Both the position numbers and the translations under genes were made by a program. 64,000 nt of DNA, from contig JAGUCH010000003.1 of assembly GCA_019096065.1 (NCBI GenBank), forward strand, positions 2,604,001-2,668,000, given 5' to 3'. Position 1 is the first letter of the stretch, and every line of letters starts with the position of its first letter. Source of the DNA: Paracyclopina nana. Taxonomy: Eukaryota > Arthropoda > Copepoda > Cyclopoida > Cyclopettidae. Below are positions 33,001 to 41,867 of the stretch, in pieces. The notes below the pieces were generated by a model. The model did not search any database and was not told where the DNA came from. It worked only from the letters and a program-made list of their open reading frames with translations.

Positions 33001-34498
33001 CGTGATTAGTTTGCCATCGTAGCACCGAGTTGTAGTTCAATGGCAAGTTTGGTGGGTTAGGGTGGCTGGACCAGGGCACTTTAGTGCCCAAATGGCCGTC
33101 GTGCTGAAAGAGCCCATTTTTCACTATGTCCTCCGCCAGCTTATCTTGTCTCCCGATGAGTCTTTTAGGTCGGGGTTGCTGATGGACTTCGTATTCCCAA
33201 ATTTGCTCGATTAGACGCTCCATTTCTTCATCTACCATAGCCAGGACTTTGGGAATGCGGTCTTGGCAGTTTCCTTTGACCACAGTCCAGCCCAGAGGAG
33301 TGAGGCGCGCCACTGGTTCTCCAGGTCCGCCCTGAATGTCAGGCTGAGTGGAGGTTTGCAGGTGTAAATAATCGAGGCCTAGCAGCAGGCTGCAAGCTTC
33401 AGGTTTATATTCTTGAAAGGGAATCTCCTGCAGATACCTGAAATGACTTTTTAGGAACGCGATATCGGGCGGACGAATGGCAGCATTGATTATGGGTGCT
33501 GTATTAACGCGCAGTACTGCAATTACCGACTTATCTATCGAACGTACATATAATGTGGCCCTATTGTTGTGCAGAGTTTCATTACGCGTCAAATATCCGA
33601 TTACTTGTATTTGAGGAGTCATTTTGGCGTTAACTTTTTTCGCGACCTTTTCCTCCACAAAAGACGTGCCTGCGTGATCGTCCAATGTTGCGTTGATGAC
33701 TATCGAGTTCTTGAAATCTCGGTTTCCTGCAATTTCTAAAGGGATTACTCGAAAATTGGTACTTTTTAACAGCCTGACTGGCGGCATGATTGCACAATTG
33801 ACTACTGGGGCAGGAGAACGGTGGAGAAAGGTCGGATGTTTATTGCCGCATGTGTCACATTTGACATTTTGTTTGCAATCTCTTGCGAAGTGTTTAAACT
33901 CATAGCATTGCCAACAAGCTCCAGTCCTGTTCATGATGAGTCGTTGCTCTGGTTTGCTGAGATTTTTGAATACACGGCATCCACTCAAGTGGTGTTTGGC
34001 TGTGAAGCCTTCGGCATCGCATAGTGCGCATCCCGCAAATTTTCCAGTGTTATCCGTGACGGCAAAGTTGATTGCGACGTCATCCTCATCCTCCTCTTCT
34101 TCTTCGGTATCATTGGGATGCAGATCATCGTGGACGGCCTCTGCATCAGCCGTAAGCGCCAATACTTTTGTACCAGCAATTCCCTTGGTAGTCGCCTTCA
34201 ACGGGAGTTCCTCCTGCTGTTTTTTAGCTAAATTATCCTTTGCTTCCTCGGTCTCCACATAAGTGCACCAGTTGTCGAAGTCGTCTATAGTGGGCTCTTC
34301 TTTGTCCACTTTCTTGGTGAGTAGATACAACTTCCAGTGCTCTTTAGTTGCCTTGGTCATCCTTACTGAGAAGTGTGAGGTGAGCATCTTACCCAGTTCA
34401 TCGTAACAATTCTTGTCCACGGACGCGAGGATATCCAGGGCTGTGAACTTTGCATTGTGGAGTGACTTGGTTTTGAACATATCTATCTCGAGGACCAT
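30008..34498 (-). CDS. pol: BEL/Pao pol polyprotein (gag C-terminal part, protease, RT, RNase H, integrase)
   Basis: 1,496 codons. Residues 1-110 continue the gag-type helical domain. Cysteine knuckles follow near 156-228 (CALCDAEGFTAKHHLSGC; CWQCYEFKHFARDC; CDTCGNKH). An aspartic-protease region near 250-300 shows TLDDHAGTSFV where most relatives have a compact D-[DS]-G motif. Reverse transcriptase spans about 480-720 with FTRWPFGNAAAPF and the catalytic YMDD at 671-674. RNase H has FSDASPRMLAAVLY and FWCDSTTVLRW. Integrase has an H-H-C-C zinc segment (NKCVLCQKE), DYCGPF, SDQGTNF and the acidic residue in NGLSEVF. The frame overlaps gag by 16 nt. It stops at a TGA just before the expected integrase tail. 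Nearly all hallmark residues are intact. Confidence 0.93.
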   Translation of the reverse strand: MVLEIDMFKTKSLHNAKFTALDILASVDKNCYDELGKMLTSHFSVRMTKATKEHWKLYLLTKKVDKEEPTIDDFDNWCTYVETEEAKDNLAKKQQEELPLKATTKGIAGTKVLALTADAEAVHDDLHPNDTEEEEEDEDDVAINFAVTDNTGKFAGCALCDAEGFTAKHHLSGCRVFKNLSKPEQRLIMNRTGACWQCYEFKHFARDCKQNVKCDTCGNKHPTFLHRSPAPVVNCAIMPPVRLLKSTNFRVIPLEIAGNRDFKNSIVINATLDDHAGTSFVEEKVAKKVNAKMTPQIQVIGYLTRNETLHNNRATLYVRSIDKSVIAVLRVNTAPIINAAIRPPDIAFLKSHFRYLQEIPFQEYKPEACSLLLGLDYLHLQTSTQPDIQGGPGEPVARLTPLGWTVVKGNCQDRIPKVLAMVDEEMERLIEQIWEYEVHQQPRPKRLIGRQDKLAEDIVKNGLFQHDGHLGTKVPWSSHPNPPNLPLNYNSVLRWQTNHERELQKQPQLWAQYQASFSEWIDNQYIIAVPRGEVHKGYYIPCFGVTKDDSTTMKLRVVTDCKRKFGAERTSINDLILPGPKLQNDIRHVLMHFRNGKYAFTSDIARMYLQFLLHSDDQPYHRILYQGEAYQFTRWPFGNAAAPFATLYCLNTHFKNIGKPELTETIRKSLYMDDVMPSANDEAELLDMFHQLRSACASAGLELRKVITNSPLIVNQLDPSLLGLEKTIAEESLDGKSKALGCIWSPADDKLGFKPLKISPDCEVLTKRSVFRVNGQCFDPIGYVEPITLRGRLILQDVCFLDSKPDWDQVIDDEKLRKEWLEHLDQLRKIHQISFPRALTTIDHATRSIHVFSDASPRMLAAVLYLREEKDDNIAVHFITCRRKLTKKGYRTIPQKELLAAHLASEVTREIAAMLAIDSVVFWCDSTTVLRWLANPLSIGEPFVSRRVLDILEHHSQDQWNFISTKENPSDLATRGVGISEFNDNTNWANGPRRIHDKIIVHERPDLQATVDQQVVVEEGQNAVFLTTRAMAKSADEARIANLAFSFEPAVDQVAAARQLLNLARVVDFKSVGPSKLITMSRGLARLVNRRGPTISTKIIVRQLQLTVFEKDLSTFIQRGSWPANSELAKSCAFITKDLLLRARGRLDRANWVNLAVRRPLILRKSDPVEKYLDALHNQYGHTLNVNHMMTLVRRRFIIPRLRQIVRKIINKCVLCQKERARPHQPIMGELPKFDECLAPFSRISIDYCGPFEVKRGRGQIAEQRYVLVIVCQQTKAVHLEDVSDLSTDAFLQAFTRFISRRGCPRTVRSDQGTNFVSAAKLLVRQKLRKIDWERIRKIEFLDQAVEHWEFSPSRAPEFNGLSEVFVRTFKKHFTLQAGKFEWRQEEFRTAVVSTESLINSRPLQYVPAEENSDAVILTPNHFLFGRAGEQLQLDENEGLLTNYCKIEKYLNLMWDAWNKELFNALASRPYWDKIRENLRVGELVLIRDRGQFSKR

Positions 34499-35946
34499 AG
34501 TGCCCCTTTGTGAGCCTCTACTCCGGCATACTTTTCTTCCAAATCATTCAATGCCCGCAAATACCCGTTTTTATCCGGATCAAAGAGTCGCACCGTATTT
34601 CTAGCCGGGCCGGTTAGGTGCTCCAGCAGCTCGTAATATTTTTCGTCCCAGTCGTAGCGATTGTTCCTATGTACCTTGTATTCAAAGGTCCTCAAGAACT
34701 CCTTCATGGCGAGCACATCCATCCCGTTCACGGTGGGCAGATTAGTTGGCGGTTTTCTTTGCCTTGCGAATGATTTATCCACAAAGTCTGATTCCAACCA
34801 TCCATGGGATCGCTCCAATATAGTCTGTCGTCTTTTCCTTGTTCCGGCGATGGCTCTCATGGACGAATCCAGCATGATGGATGACATATCAACCATGTTG
34901 TTATTATTGGTGGAATTGTTGTTGCTGGCAGCTGACAAGGGTGACGCATTACGCAAATCATTGCCAGCTGAGTCTCGTCGAGTACTGGAGAGCTGATTGC
35001 TGAACCGCACTCTAGTCGAAGGCGGTGTAGGAGGCGGCAAATTCAAATTTGGCAACATTATTTCCTCACTCGCGGTATTGGTGTACCCCGGTGGATTGAT
35101 GGTCAAGCTCGACAGAGATAGCATCGGGCTCCCGCCATCTTGCTTGACTAAACGCTCATAATGAATTTGCCAATGCTTGATGATCTTTGCATCAGCCGCC
35201 GTCAAGCCTAGGACATTTTGATAATAATCATCCGACATGTAGACCGCAGCTGTAAGCCACTTGTGAGTCAATTTCGACCTCAATTCCTCCTGTGCCTTCA
35301 GCGTTGCTAAGTTTTGCAACTGCTGCTCGCGAGCTAGTCGGTCAGCCTCCTTGATAAAAAGAGCTTGGCATACATTTCGAACCTTGTCATATTCCGCTTC
35401 ATATTTTTGAGCTCGTTCGATTGCGCTAGATTCTCGCGCATCTTCGAAAGCTGATCCTCCCGCTTGGGCTCTGGCTCGTGCCAGATCAGTCTCGATACGA
35501 TCATTTTCCGCTGCAATAAATTCCGATCGTTCGGCTAGAATTTCTGACGCATCGCGGACTTTCTCGCGGTGATTTGCACGATTTTCATCGATATATTTAA
35601 GGCGACGTTTCTGGGTTTCACACCCCCTAACAAACGCGACATAGTTACTCGTCGTTGTCTCCAATTCGTCGTAGGCCTGCTTAACCTCATCAAGGCCGAC
35701 ATTGAGTTGCTCTAGTTCCGTGTCTTGATCGCCAGCCAAGTTGTAGAATGTCCTGATTTTATTGTTGAATTTCGCCAGGAGCTTCTGATAAAGCGCATGG
35801 CGCTCGTTGGCCTCCTTTTGCTCCCCATCATTGAGTGGCTGGCCTTGAGCTCCGTCCCTTGGGCCTTCGGAAGACTCCAAAGGCTCCTGTTCTTGGGGGT
35901 CCTCGGCAGATGCAGTTGATTTTCCCTGATTCTTTTTAGGGGCCAT
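34483..35946 (-). CDS. gag: BEL/Pao Gag
   Basis: 487 codons from an ATG shortly after the primer-binding site. The first 60 residues are acidic and Gln/Pro-rich, then long alpha-helical coiled-coil stretches follow (about 50-260). A low-complexity Asn run (about 345) precedes a structured domain (about 410-487) of the kind that starts the conserved BEL gag core (VHRNNRYDWDEKYYELLEHL). The ORF stops in the middle of this core, whose continuation is found at the start of the pol frame, so expression requires a frame change or reinitiation. Confidence 0.88.
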   Translation of the reverse strand: MAPKKNQGKSTASAEDPQEQEPLESSEGPRDGAQGQPLNDGEQKEANERHALYQKLLAKFNNKIRTFYNLAGDQDTELEQLNVGLDEVKQAYDELETTTSNYVAFVRGCETQKRRLKYIDENRANHREKVRDASEILAERSEFIAAENDRIETDLARARAQAGGSAFEDARESSAIERAQKYEAEYDKVRNVCQALFIKEADRLAREQQLQNLATLKAQEELRSKLTHKWLTAAVYMSDDYYQNVLGLTAADAKIIKHWQIHYERLVKQDGGSPMLSLSSLTINPPGYTNTASEEIMLPNLNLPPPTPPSTRVRFSNQLSSTRRDSAGNDLRNASPLSAASNNNSTNNNNMVDMSSIMLDSSMRAIAGTRKRRQTILERSHGWLESDFVDKSFARQRKPPTNLPTVNGMDVLAMKEFLRTFEYKVHRNNRYDWDEKYYELLEHLTGPARNTVRLFDPDKNGYLRALNDLEEKYAGVEAHKGALWSSR

Positions 35947-36016
35947 CTTTGTTGAGCTTGATGAGAAAACCGGATATACGTTTTCCCGCGCTCCAAATGA
36001 TTAGAAACTCGTTTTA

Positions 36017-36030
36017 CACGTTGGGCGCCA
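36017..36030 (-). other. tRNA-Lys-type primer-binding site
   Basis: On the element strand TGGCGCCCAACGTG begins one base inside the 5' LTR. It is complementary to the 3' end of the tRNA-Lys used by several retroviruses of the lysine-1,2 primer class. Fourteen bases match. Confidence 0.8.
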
Positions 36031-36031
36031 T

Positions 36032-36223
36032 TGATCGGGATTTGATACCAAAATCCTTACTTGAATCTGGAATACTACGTGAAACAATGACGATACGAGA
36101 GAATACATACGAATACATGAAAACGATGAGAATACACTAGTTATTTATTCAATGGATGATGACGTACTAAAGCTCTTTGTTTACATTCTCGAAATCATGA
36201 CGAAATACATACTATTTTAATCA
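36032..36223 (-). repeat. 5' LTR of the BEL/Pao element
   Basis: 192 bp, TG...CA ends, apparently identical to the copy at 26581-26772. Flanked outside by the ATAGT duplication. Confidence 0.95.
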
Positions 36224-36290
36224 ATAGTTAAGAGGTAAGAAAACTTTATTAATAGCATACAACTAGACAAGACACAGTGTGTGGAAAAAA

Positions 36291-36904
36291 TTAATCAATG
36301 GAACATGTAGCTCCAGCCTCTTCCAAGACTTTCTTCAACTTTTCTGCCTCGTCCTTGGATAAGTCAGCCTTAACTATGGCAGGTGCAGATTCTACAAACT
36401 TCTTAGCCTGCACCAAGTTCATGCCCTCAACATTGCCCTTAATTTCCTTAATGAGGGCAACTTTTTTCCCAGCATCAAATGAATCGAGCTTGAGCGTGAA
36501 CGAGGTCTGAACTGCTGCAGGAGAGGATTCTTCTTCAGCAGCCTCTTCGGCTGCGGCTCCTCCAGCCATTGGCGCTCCAAAATTACCAGCCATCATTACG
36601 GGAGCATCCGATATATTTAAACGTTTCTGCAGTATCAACAAGATAGATTAAACTCTCGAATTGCTATGAAAAGAGTAAAACTGTTAACCTTAAGACATTC
36701 GTTGAGATCAGCAACCTCAAGGAGGTTAAGTTGGGCTATTTGATCAACAATTGTTGTAATTTTCTCAGGGTAGACCTTATTTGGAGAATTTGCAGCTTCT
36801 GGAAGCGGAATGGTCGCTGCTGCCGCGGACAACGAAGACCTCACTTGAAGCACCAGCTTTGATGACCTCAACAGCGCAAGGCGGGACACAATTGAGGCTG
36901 ACAT
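36291..36904 (-). CDS. MRPL12: mitochondrial ribosomal protein L12 (bL12m)
   Basis: Exons 36689-36904 and 36291-36626 give 183 residues. A Ser/Arg/Leu-rich presequence (SRLALLRSSKLVL) targets mitochondria. The dimerisation helix pair (QIAQLNLLEVADLNECLK) and the C-terminal L7/L12 domain (KVALIKEIKGNVEGMNLVQAKKFVE, abbreviated by its key blocks GMNLVQAKK and KADLSKDEAEKLK) are clear. bL12 forms the ribosomal stalk that recruits translation factors. Its AATAAA lies about 40 nt past the stop, only about 20 bp from the retrotransposon's edge. Confidence 0.94.
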
Positions 36905-37172
36905 GATGACCTTGATTGAGATGAGAGTGCCACTAATGTGCTTTTAATCTATCTGATAGTTACTTACAGGTTAAAGAAATAGAAACCCAATGAACTTCCT
37001 GAAACAAATTTTAACTTGCAAGCCGTAGTTTACAGTCGCGACTCTCGCTTCTCAGTTTTTGTTTATTTACAATTTTAAGTGCAAACCGAGCAGATAACTT
37101 TGGGGCACTTCCAAACTTTAATAAAAAGCACGTTTCTAGAGAGGGCGAACATACACATTTATTACAACAATG

Positions 37173-37490
37173 TCATCTTTGCATATCACGAATTTGCTCT
37201 TGCACTTCAGGAAGAATCTTAAGGCTCGTTTCAATGCTGTTTTCATGCTGTTTGAGATGAGCCATCAAAACTTGCATTTTTTGCAAATTGTTGAAAGTGT
37301 TCTCCATCGTAGATTCAGCCTGGCAAAAGTTTTTGGCTGTTTGCGCAAGCATTTCGTGTGATTTGGATCCTCTTTGAATTTGCCGAGTGATAGATCCAAT
37401 ATTGTTGACGTTCACTTGAACTCTTTCTGCTAGTCTTCGCTTAGAATCGTTAAACAGATTCTTGGCGCTTGTACTGGAAGCAGAAGCCAT
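37173..37490 (-). CDS. BORCS7: BORC complex subunit 7
   Basis: 105 residues in one exon. The family core is recognisable: a helix with RLAERVQVNVNNIGSITRQI, the conserved RGSKSHEMLAQTAKNF, and a following coiled coil (NLQKMQVLMAHLKQH). BORC recruits Arl8 to lysosomes and promotes their outward transport. The frame is open upstream to 37511, but that start would be TTG; the first ATG (37490) matches where relatives begin. Assignment rests on a short protein, so it is likely rather than certain. Confidence 0.8.
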   Translation of the reverse strand: MASASSTSAKNLFNDSKRRLAERVQVNVNNIGSITRQIQRGSKSHEMLAQTAKNFCQAESTMENTFNNLQKMQVLMAHLKQHENSIETSLKILPEVQEQIRDMQR

Positions 37491-37943
37491 GATGAAAGGC
37501 CTCTTACTCAAACGAAATTATTTGGAGCCCATAAAATAGAATCTGTAGCCTAGCTCAGTTCTTCTAAAATTCAGCTCTCAGTTTAGTCAGTTGTACGACT
37601 GTCACAAAATCAATAATTGTAGTTTGAACCGAACTACCCATTTTAAGCTTAAATTAGATTGAAATGATGATGTAGTTCAACACTTGAGGTCAATTCAGAA
37701 GCAATATTTCCTGCATTATTTGTCTCTTCTATAATTTTTGGAGCCTATAAATTGGCCAAACAATATGAGAAATTCATATTCATGTGTTTTGAAATGAAAT
37801 AATTTAGGATTGACATAGGTACCTGAATCGTTGTAAACGAAATTTGCAAATTATCATAACACCGTCAAATAAGACAATCAGAATTTTTTCGGCTTTCCAA
37901 AAACTCGTCAATTAACCCGCGGTAATCGCTGAGCAACTCAGAG
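37491..37943. promoter_or_regulatory. divergent intergenic region between BORCS7 and EMC10
   Basis: 453-bp AT-rich spacer with outward transcription on both sides. No repeat or exon recognised. Confidence 0.45.
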
Positions 37944-38615
37944 ATGAATCTATATACGCTAGTTGCTCTGATTGCTCTTAGCACGAGTGTGCTAAGTGAG
38001 GATAACATTGTGCTATTGGACCAAGGATTAGGTCAAGTTTCCCTCAAGATGGAGCATTCTTTCAACAATGGCAAGTCTTTTTCGACCCGTGGAACGATCA
38101 CGATTCACTCATTAAAATCTGGCTCTGTGTCGATTGAACAAGTTGATCTGAAGCCGGAGGAGAAGACAGCTCTTGAAAAGCTATGTGCTGAAGATGGGCT
38201 CTACTTAATACGAGTGGTTCACAATGGAGAAGCCGTTTCAAGTTTTAGATCTGCCACTCATGCATGCAGCCTGATTGAAACGGGATTGATGGACTTGTTC
38301 GCCATTCAATTAGACTGGAGGCACAAAATTGTCGCCGTACAGCTATCAACGCCGAATGTATCCAACAAGGTTCCATTGACCACACTGCAAGGGTTCAAGT
38401 CCAAGATTTATGTGCAACACATGGAGGCTGGTCCAGCACCAGACACTTCGTCATTTATCCAGAGAATGGAGGAAGAGAAAGTGGCAAAACAACGAGGAGA
38501 AACCAAAGACAATCGGTCGTTCTTGGCGAAATATTGGATGTACATCATCCCTGTTGTGCTTGTTCTTGTCATGAGCGGTAGTGGTCAAGATGGAGGTGCA
38601 GGAGGTGGCAGATAG
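37944..38615 (+). CDS. EMC10: ER membrane protein complex subunit 10
   Basis: 223 residues in a single exon. An N-terminal signal peptide (LYTLVALIALSTSVLSE) leads into a luminal beta-rich domain with the EMC10 pattern (VSLKMEHSFNNGKSFSTRGT; CAEDGLYLIRV; THACSLIETGL). A single membrane segment (WMYIIPVVLVLVMSG) sits near residues 197-211 and a short Gly-rich tail ends the protein. EMC inserts tail-anchored and multispan proteins into the ER membrane; EMC10 is a luminal accessory subunit. Length fits the family. Confidence 0.92.
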   Translation: MNLYTLVALIALSTSVLSEDNIVLLDQGLGQVSLKMEHSFNNGKSFSTRGTITIHSLKSGSVSIEQVDLKPEEKTALEKLCAEDGLYLIRVVHNGEAVSSFRSATHACSLIETGLMDLFAIQLDWRHKIVAVQLSTPNVSNKVPLTTLQGFKSKIYVQHMEAGPAPDTSSFIQRMEEEKVAKQRGETKDNRSFLAKYWMYIIPVVLVLVMSGSGQDGGAGGGR

Positions 38616-38696
38616 GAACTGCTGTGGTTTTTTTCAGCTGTTGTTGTATTTATTGATAGAATGCAAAACCATGGAATGTGCTTGCGAGCTTAGCTG

Positions 38697-39444
38697 TCAA
38701 ATAAACCCTGTACGTTCTATTTGATCAATGGCCACCTGCAGGTTCTGGTCAAACAGGTCAGCTCGTATGGGCATTTCAAGCGAGTAAAATGGGTTTTTCA
38801 AAGCAAAGTCAGCGTAGAGCTCGTAGATCTTGTCAAGCAGTTGATCAATACCCATCTGCTTTGGATCACAGACAACCAAGAACTTGACACCAGTCACTGT
38901 TTGTGAGCAATACAGCTTAAAGGTATCTGTTTCTAATTCTTCTATGCCAGTTGAGCCTTGCTCTGGGCTTAGCTGAACCGCGAGTGCATACAAAGGGTAG
39001 AACATGCTGGCCAAAACAATTTTCTCGTTGGTCGTTGTCTTTGGTCTGCCGAACTTCAGATTAAGCGGATAGCTCTCTTTGTCATTCATGATCTAAACAA
39101 GAGACTTGTAGGAGCAGAAATAGAGAGCTGAGTTGAATTTTAAGTACCTCAAACACATCTTTTCCTTCCAAATCTTTTTCCAAAACAGCCCGCCCATTGC
39201 TGACAACAACAGGTGTCCCATTGATGGCAAGCAACGAATGGCCGATTTTGATACCGTCTCGTTCACCAAAAGCAACTGCGACACGTTTATGCTCCATTTC
39301 TAGCCGTATGTCCAAAGGGTAGCTAAAAGTCTTTTCCGTCTCCTTGATGGGCTCGTTGTGATCGTAGTGGTAGATGAGGCCACCAGATTTCGACACGATG
39401 AAGATGTTGTAAATGCCCATCTTTTGGGATAATTCACCAGGCAT
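38697..39444 (-). CDS. TRAPPC4: TRAPP complex subunit 4 (synbindin)
   Basis: Exons 39148-39444 and 38697-39092 give 230 residues. It shows the longin-type fold of synbindin: [15 protein letters not shown] near the start, [30 protein letters not shown] (abbreviated), then [13 protein letters not shown] and the near-invariant C-terminal stretch [26 protein letters not shown]4 is a core subunit shared by TRAPPII and TRAPPIII, exchange factors for Rab1/Rab11. Two candidate starts exist: 39444 (MPGELSQK) and 39420 (MGIYNIF). The second aligns with the family's N-terminus and has the better initiation context, so the first eight residues are doubtful. Confidence 0.93.
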
Positions 39445-39828
39445 CTCAAGGTTTCATGACATTCACAGTTTCACAGAATATTTTTGACACCCACAAAGGC
39501 AGATTCTATCACTTTTAGTCTTATACATAAGGATCGAAAGCTGAGTCAAGCTGGAGCCATCAAAACATAAAGAACTCCCCGTTAAAGCTTTCAAAAAAAT
39601 GTATTTTTTCCAAAGACAATTACACTGATTCTACGACGAGAAAGGGTGTTAATTGGATGAGGAGCGCTATTCTAGTCCTTTTATTCTTGTTTTGGAATTT
39701 TGATTTTGCCTGAAAAAGCTATACTCAGACACCAAAATTTGTTGTCATTCTGCAAAATGCTGAAGAATTGCTCGTCTTTTAATTTTTCATTTTTGACACA
39801 AAAGCCAGCTTATAAATTCATCAACGCC

Positions 39829-40659
39829 ATGAGGATTTCGTCACTTTGCATTATTTTTCTGTTAGCTTTCAACTGCAATGCGGAAAGTGAAAGTGAATTT
39901 GCTGAAAGCGAAATACTAGATAAACCAATTGAAGAGGTGGCTGAGGATGCCAGTATTGAAATCAAAACCGAAAATGAGGAGGAGACGAACGCAACTTTGG
40001 AGGCGGAGAAGGTACCCAAGACCAGCTTGAAAAAGGTCTCGTGCTTGCCTCTCAAGGGAGCTAATTTCTCGAGCTCTGAAGAGAACGAGGTGGAAATCTT
40101 GAACGGTACATCTCTCATGTCGAGGCTCACCGAGCAAGTCAATAACAACGTAACTAACAGGACGACACCAGCCATCTGCTCAATGGTCATGTTCTATGCC
40201 ACGTGGTGTCCTTTCTCTGCGAGAGCTGGGCCTCATTTCAATGCTTTGGCTAGGCATTTTCCCGATTTGGTCTTCATAGCTGCTGATGCCAACAGACACT
40301 CGTCGTTCACGAACCAATTTGGCGTCTTGGCGCTCCCTACCCTTCTGCTGTTTCACAATGGAAAAACCATCATCAAATTCAACTACAGCGACTTTGAGCT
40401 AGCCAACTTTACCGCTTTTGTGACCACTTTCACGGGGCTAGAGCCAATCGGTGATCCAGCGCTGACTGAGGCCGATCACTTTGGACCCATGCCCACAATC
40501 ATGATCGAAGAGACAGACATGCTGCTGCACTTATCTTGGATTTTTGTGGCGCTCTGCGCAGTTGGCTACTTTGGCAAATCTCCATTTTGCCTTCAAATCA
40601 TTGAAAGCATTCGAAATAATTGGCGAGAGGCTGAAATTCAGCATGAGCACAATGATTAA
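39829..40659 (+). CDS. TXNDC15: TXNDC15-like ER thioredoxin-fold membrane protein
   Basis: 276 residues, single exon. The ATG at 39829 is preferred because it starts a signal peptide (RISSLCIIFLLAFNCNA); the frame upstream lacks a good ATG. An acidic linker rich in Glu and Asn-linked sequons (NATLE, NFSSS, NGTS, NNVTNRT) precedes a thioredoxin domain. Its active site reads WCPFS, a single-cysteine variant, and it contains FNALARHFPDLVFIAADAN and a cis-Pro loop (LALPTLLLF). A membrane helix (LSWIFVALCAVGYF) near 240 precedes a cytosolic tail. TXNDC15 supports ciliary membrane composition and ER protein handling in vertebrates. Confidence 0.87.
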   Translation: MRISSLCIIFLLAFNCNAESESEFAESEILDKPIEEVAEDASIEIKTENEEETNATLEAEKVPKTSLKKVSCLPLKGANFSSSEENEVEILNGTSLMSRLTEQVNNNVTNRTTPAICSMVMFYATWCPFSARAGPHFNALARHFPDLVFIAADANRHSSFTNQFGVLALPTLLLFHNGKTIIKFNYSDFELANFTAFVTTFTGLEPIGDPALTEADHFGPMPTIMIEETDMLLHLSWIFVALCAVGYFGKSPFCLQIIESIRNNWREAEIQHEHND

Positions 40660-40729
40660 CTATCCCAATATTAAATTAAGATGAGATGTCCAACTTAAAA
40701 TTCATTCAGAAATATACTTCAGTGATACT

Positions 40730-41867
40730 TTATTTTGGCCCGCTGGCTATCTGTTTTTTCAATTCCAAAATGCTGACTTGCTGCTCCGCAGGCAGCATGG
40801 CAATCTGCTCATCTGTGAGCTGCAGGACTTGCATAATAAGTTGCGCTTTGTCAGGATCGGTGGTAGCCAACTCAGCCGGAATACCAGGAGGGAAATGTCC
40901 CCCCACGTCCCCGTGCCTATCGTCAGGAATAGGCCCACCTCTGCGAGACGCTCGAGGATCACGAGCACGTGGGTCACGGACATCTCCTCGTTGATCTCTC
41001 TCTCGATATCTGTCACGTGGGTCGCGCTCCATCCTCATTGGCTCGCGGTCTCTAGAATCGCGACCTCCCCGATCGAATCTTGCTCCATCATCCATCCTTG
41101 GTTCGCGCGCAGGCATGTCAAAGTGTGCATCTCCCCTGATGTATCGATCAGGCAAAGGTCCTGCTGCTGCTGCTGCAGACTGCTGCACACCCAACAACAT
41201 TGGCTTGGGAGCTTGCTTATGCAGCATCGAAATCGCCATTTCAGGATCCACAATTCTGCAATGATAGTAGACCAATGCATGGGCGTTAATGAGAGAGAAA
41301 ATGGACATACCGCATGACAACTAATGCCTGAAGCAGCGCATATGCGAGTTGGGGATTTTTCAACAGCATGTCCCTTGCTTCCTGAGGATTGTTGATGATG
41401 CACTCCTTCATCTGCTTCATCAGCTCGAACATCTGCTCGGGTGGCAAAGAGGCCACAGCTTTACTTATAGCTTCTGGTGCTTTATCCGAGTCCACGGGCT
41501 CACCATAAGGGCTTTGCTCGGGTACAATTCCTTGACCGGCAGGTCCAAGACCAGGTAGACCACCTCCCAACTGTCCCTGGAGATTTTGTAGCTCCGAGCG
41601 CTCAGTGCTGGCACTGTCAACTCGTAATTGCCTGCCACTGATTTCGTAGCCATTGAGATTCCTCATGGCAGACATGGCAGTTTCTGGGTCCATAAACTCA
41701 CAAAATCCGTAGCCGCGAGGCTTCCCATTTTCACGGTCGTAGACCAACTTGAACGAAATGACCGGGCCAACAGAGGAGAAGATCTCCTTGAGCTTTTCCT
41801 CCGTCGCTTCATAGGGAATGTTGCCGACGAAGCAGGACCGCGCAGACTTGTCGATAGTCGAGTCCAT
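40730..41867 (-). CDS. CSTF2: cleavage stimulation factor 64-kDa subunit
   Basis: Exons 41311-41867 and 40730-41255 give 360 residues. An N-terminal RRM (about 11-88) has RNP2 CFVGNIP and RNP1 RGYGFCEF. The hinge domain (about 125-185) that binds CstF77 and symplekin follows (EQMFELMKQMKECI; EARDMLLKNPQLAYALL). A Pro/Gly/Arg-Asp-rich linker leads to the three-helix C-terminal domain (PDKAQLIMQVLQLTDEQIA). CstF64 binds GU-rich elements downstream of poly(A) sites and drives 3'-end processing. The vertebrate MEARA pentapeptide repeats are absent; instead there is an RD/RE-rich stretch. Confidence 0.94.

Larger units (their letters stand above)
26581..36223 (-). mobile_element. BEL/Pao LTR retrotransposon with gag, pol and a non-env third ORF
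   Basis: A 9,643-bp element on the minus strand. Two 192-bp LTRs (26581-26772, 36032-36223) appear identical base for base, begin TG and end CA. The pentamer ATAGT flanks the element on both sides (26576-26580, 36224-36228). A primer-binding site and a polypurine tract occupy the expected positions. Coding order is gag, pol (protease, reverse transcriptase, RNase H, integrase), then a third ORF. Integrase after RNase H and the BEL-type gag coiled coils identify the superfamily. LTR identity implies recent insertion. It lies between the 3' ends of SMYD4 and MRPL12, 68 bp from the MRPL12 stop codon. Confidence 0.95.
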
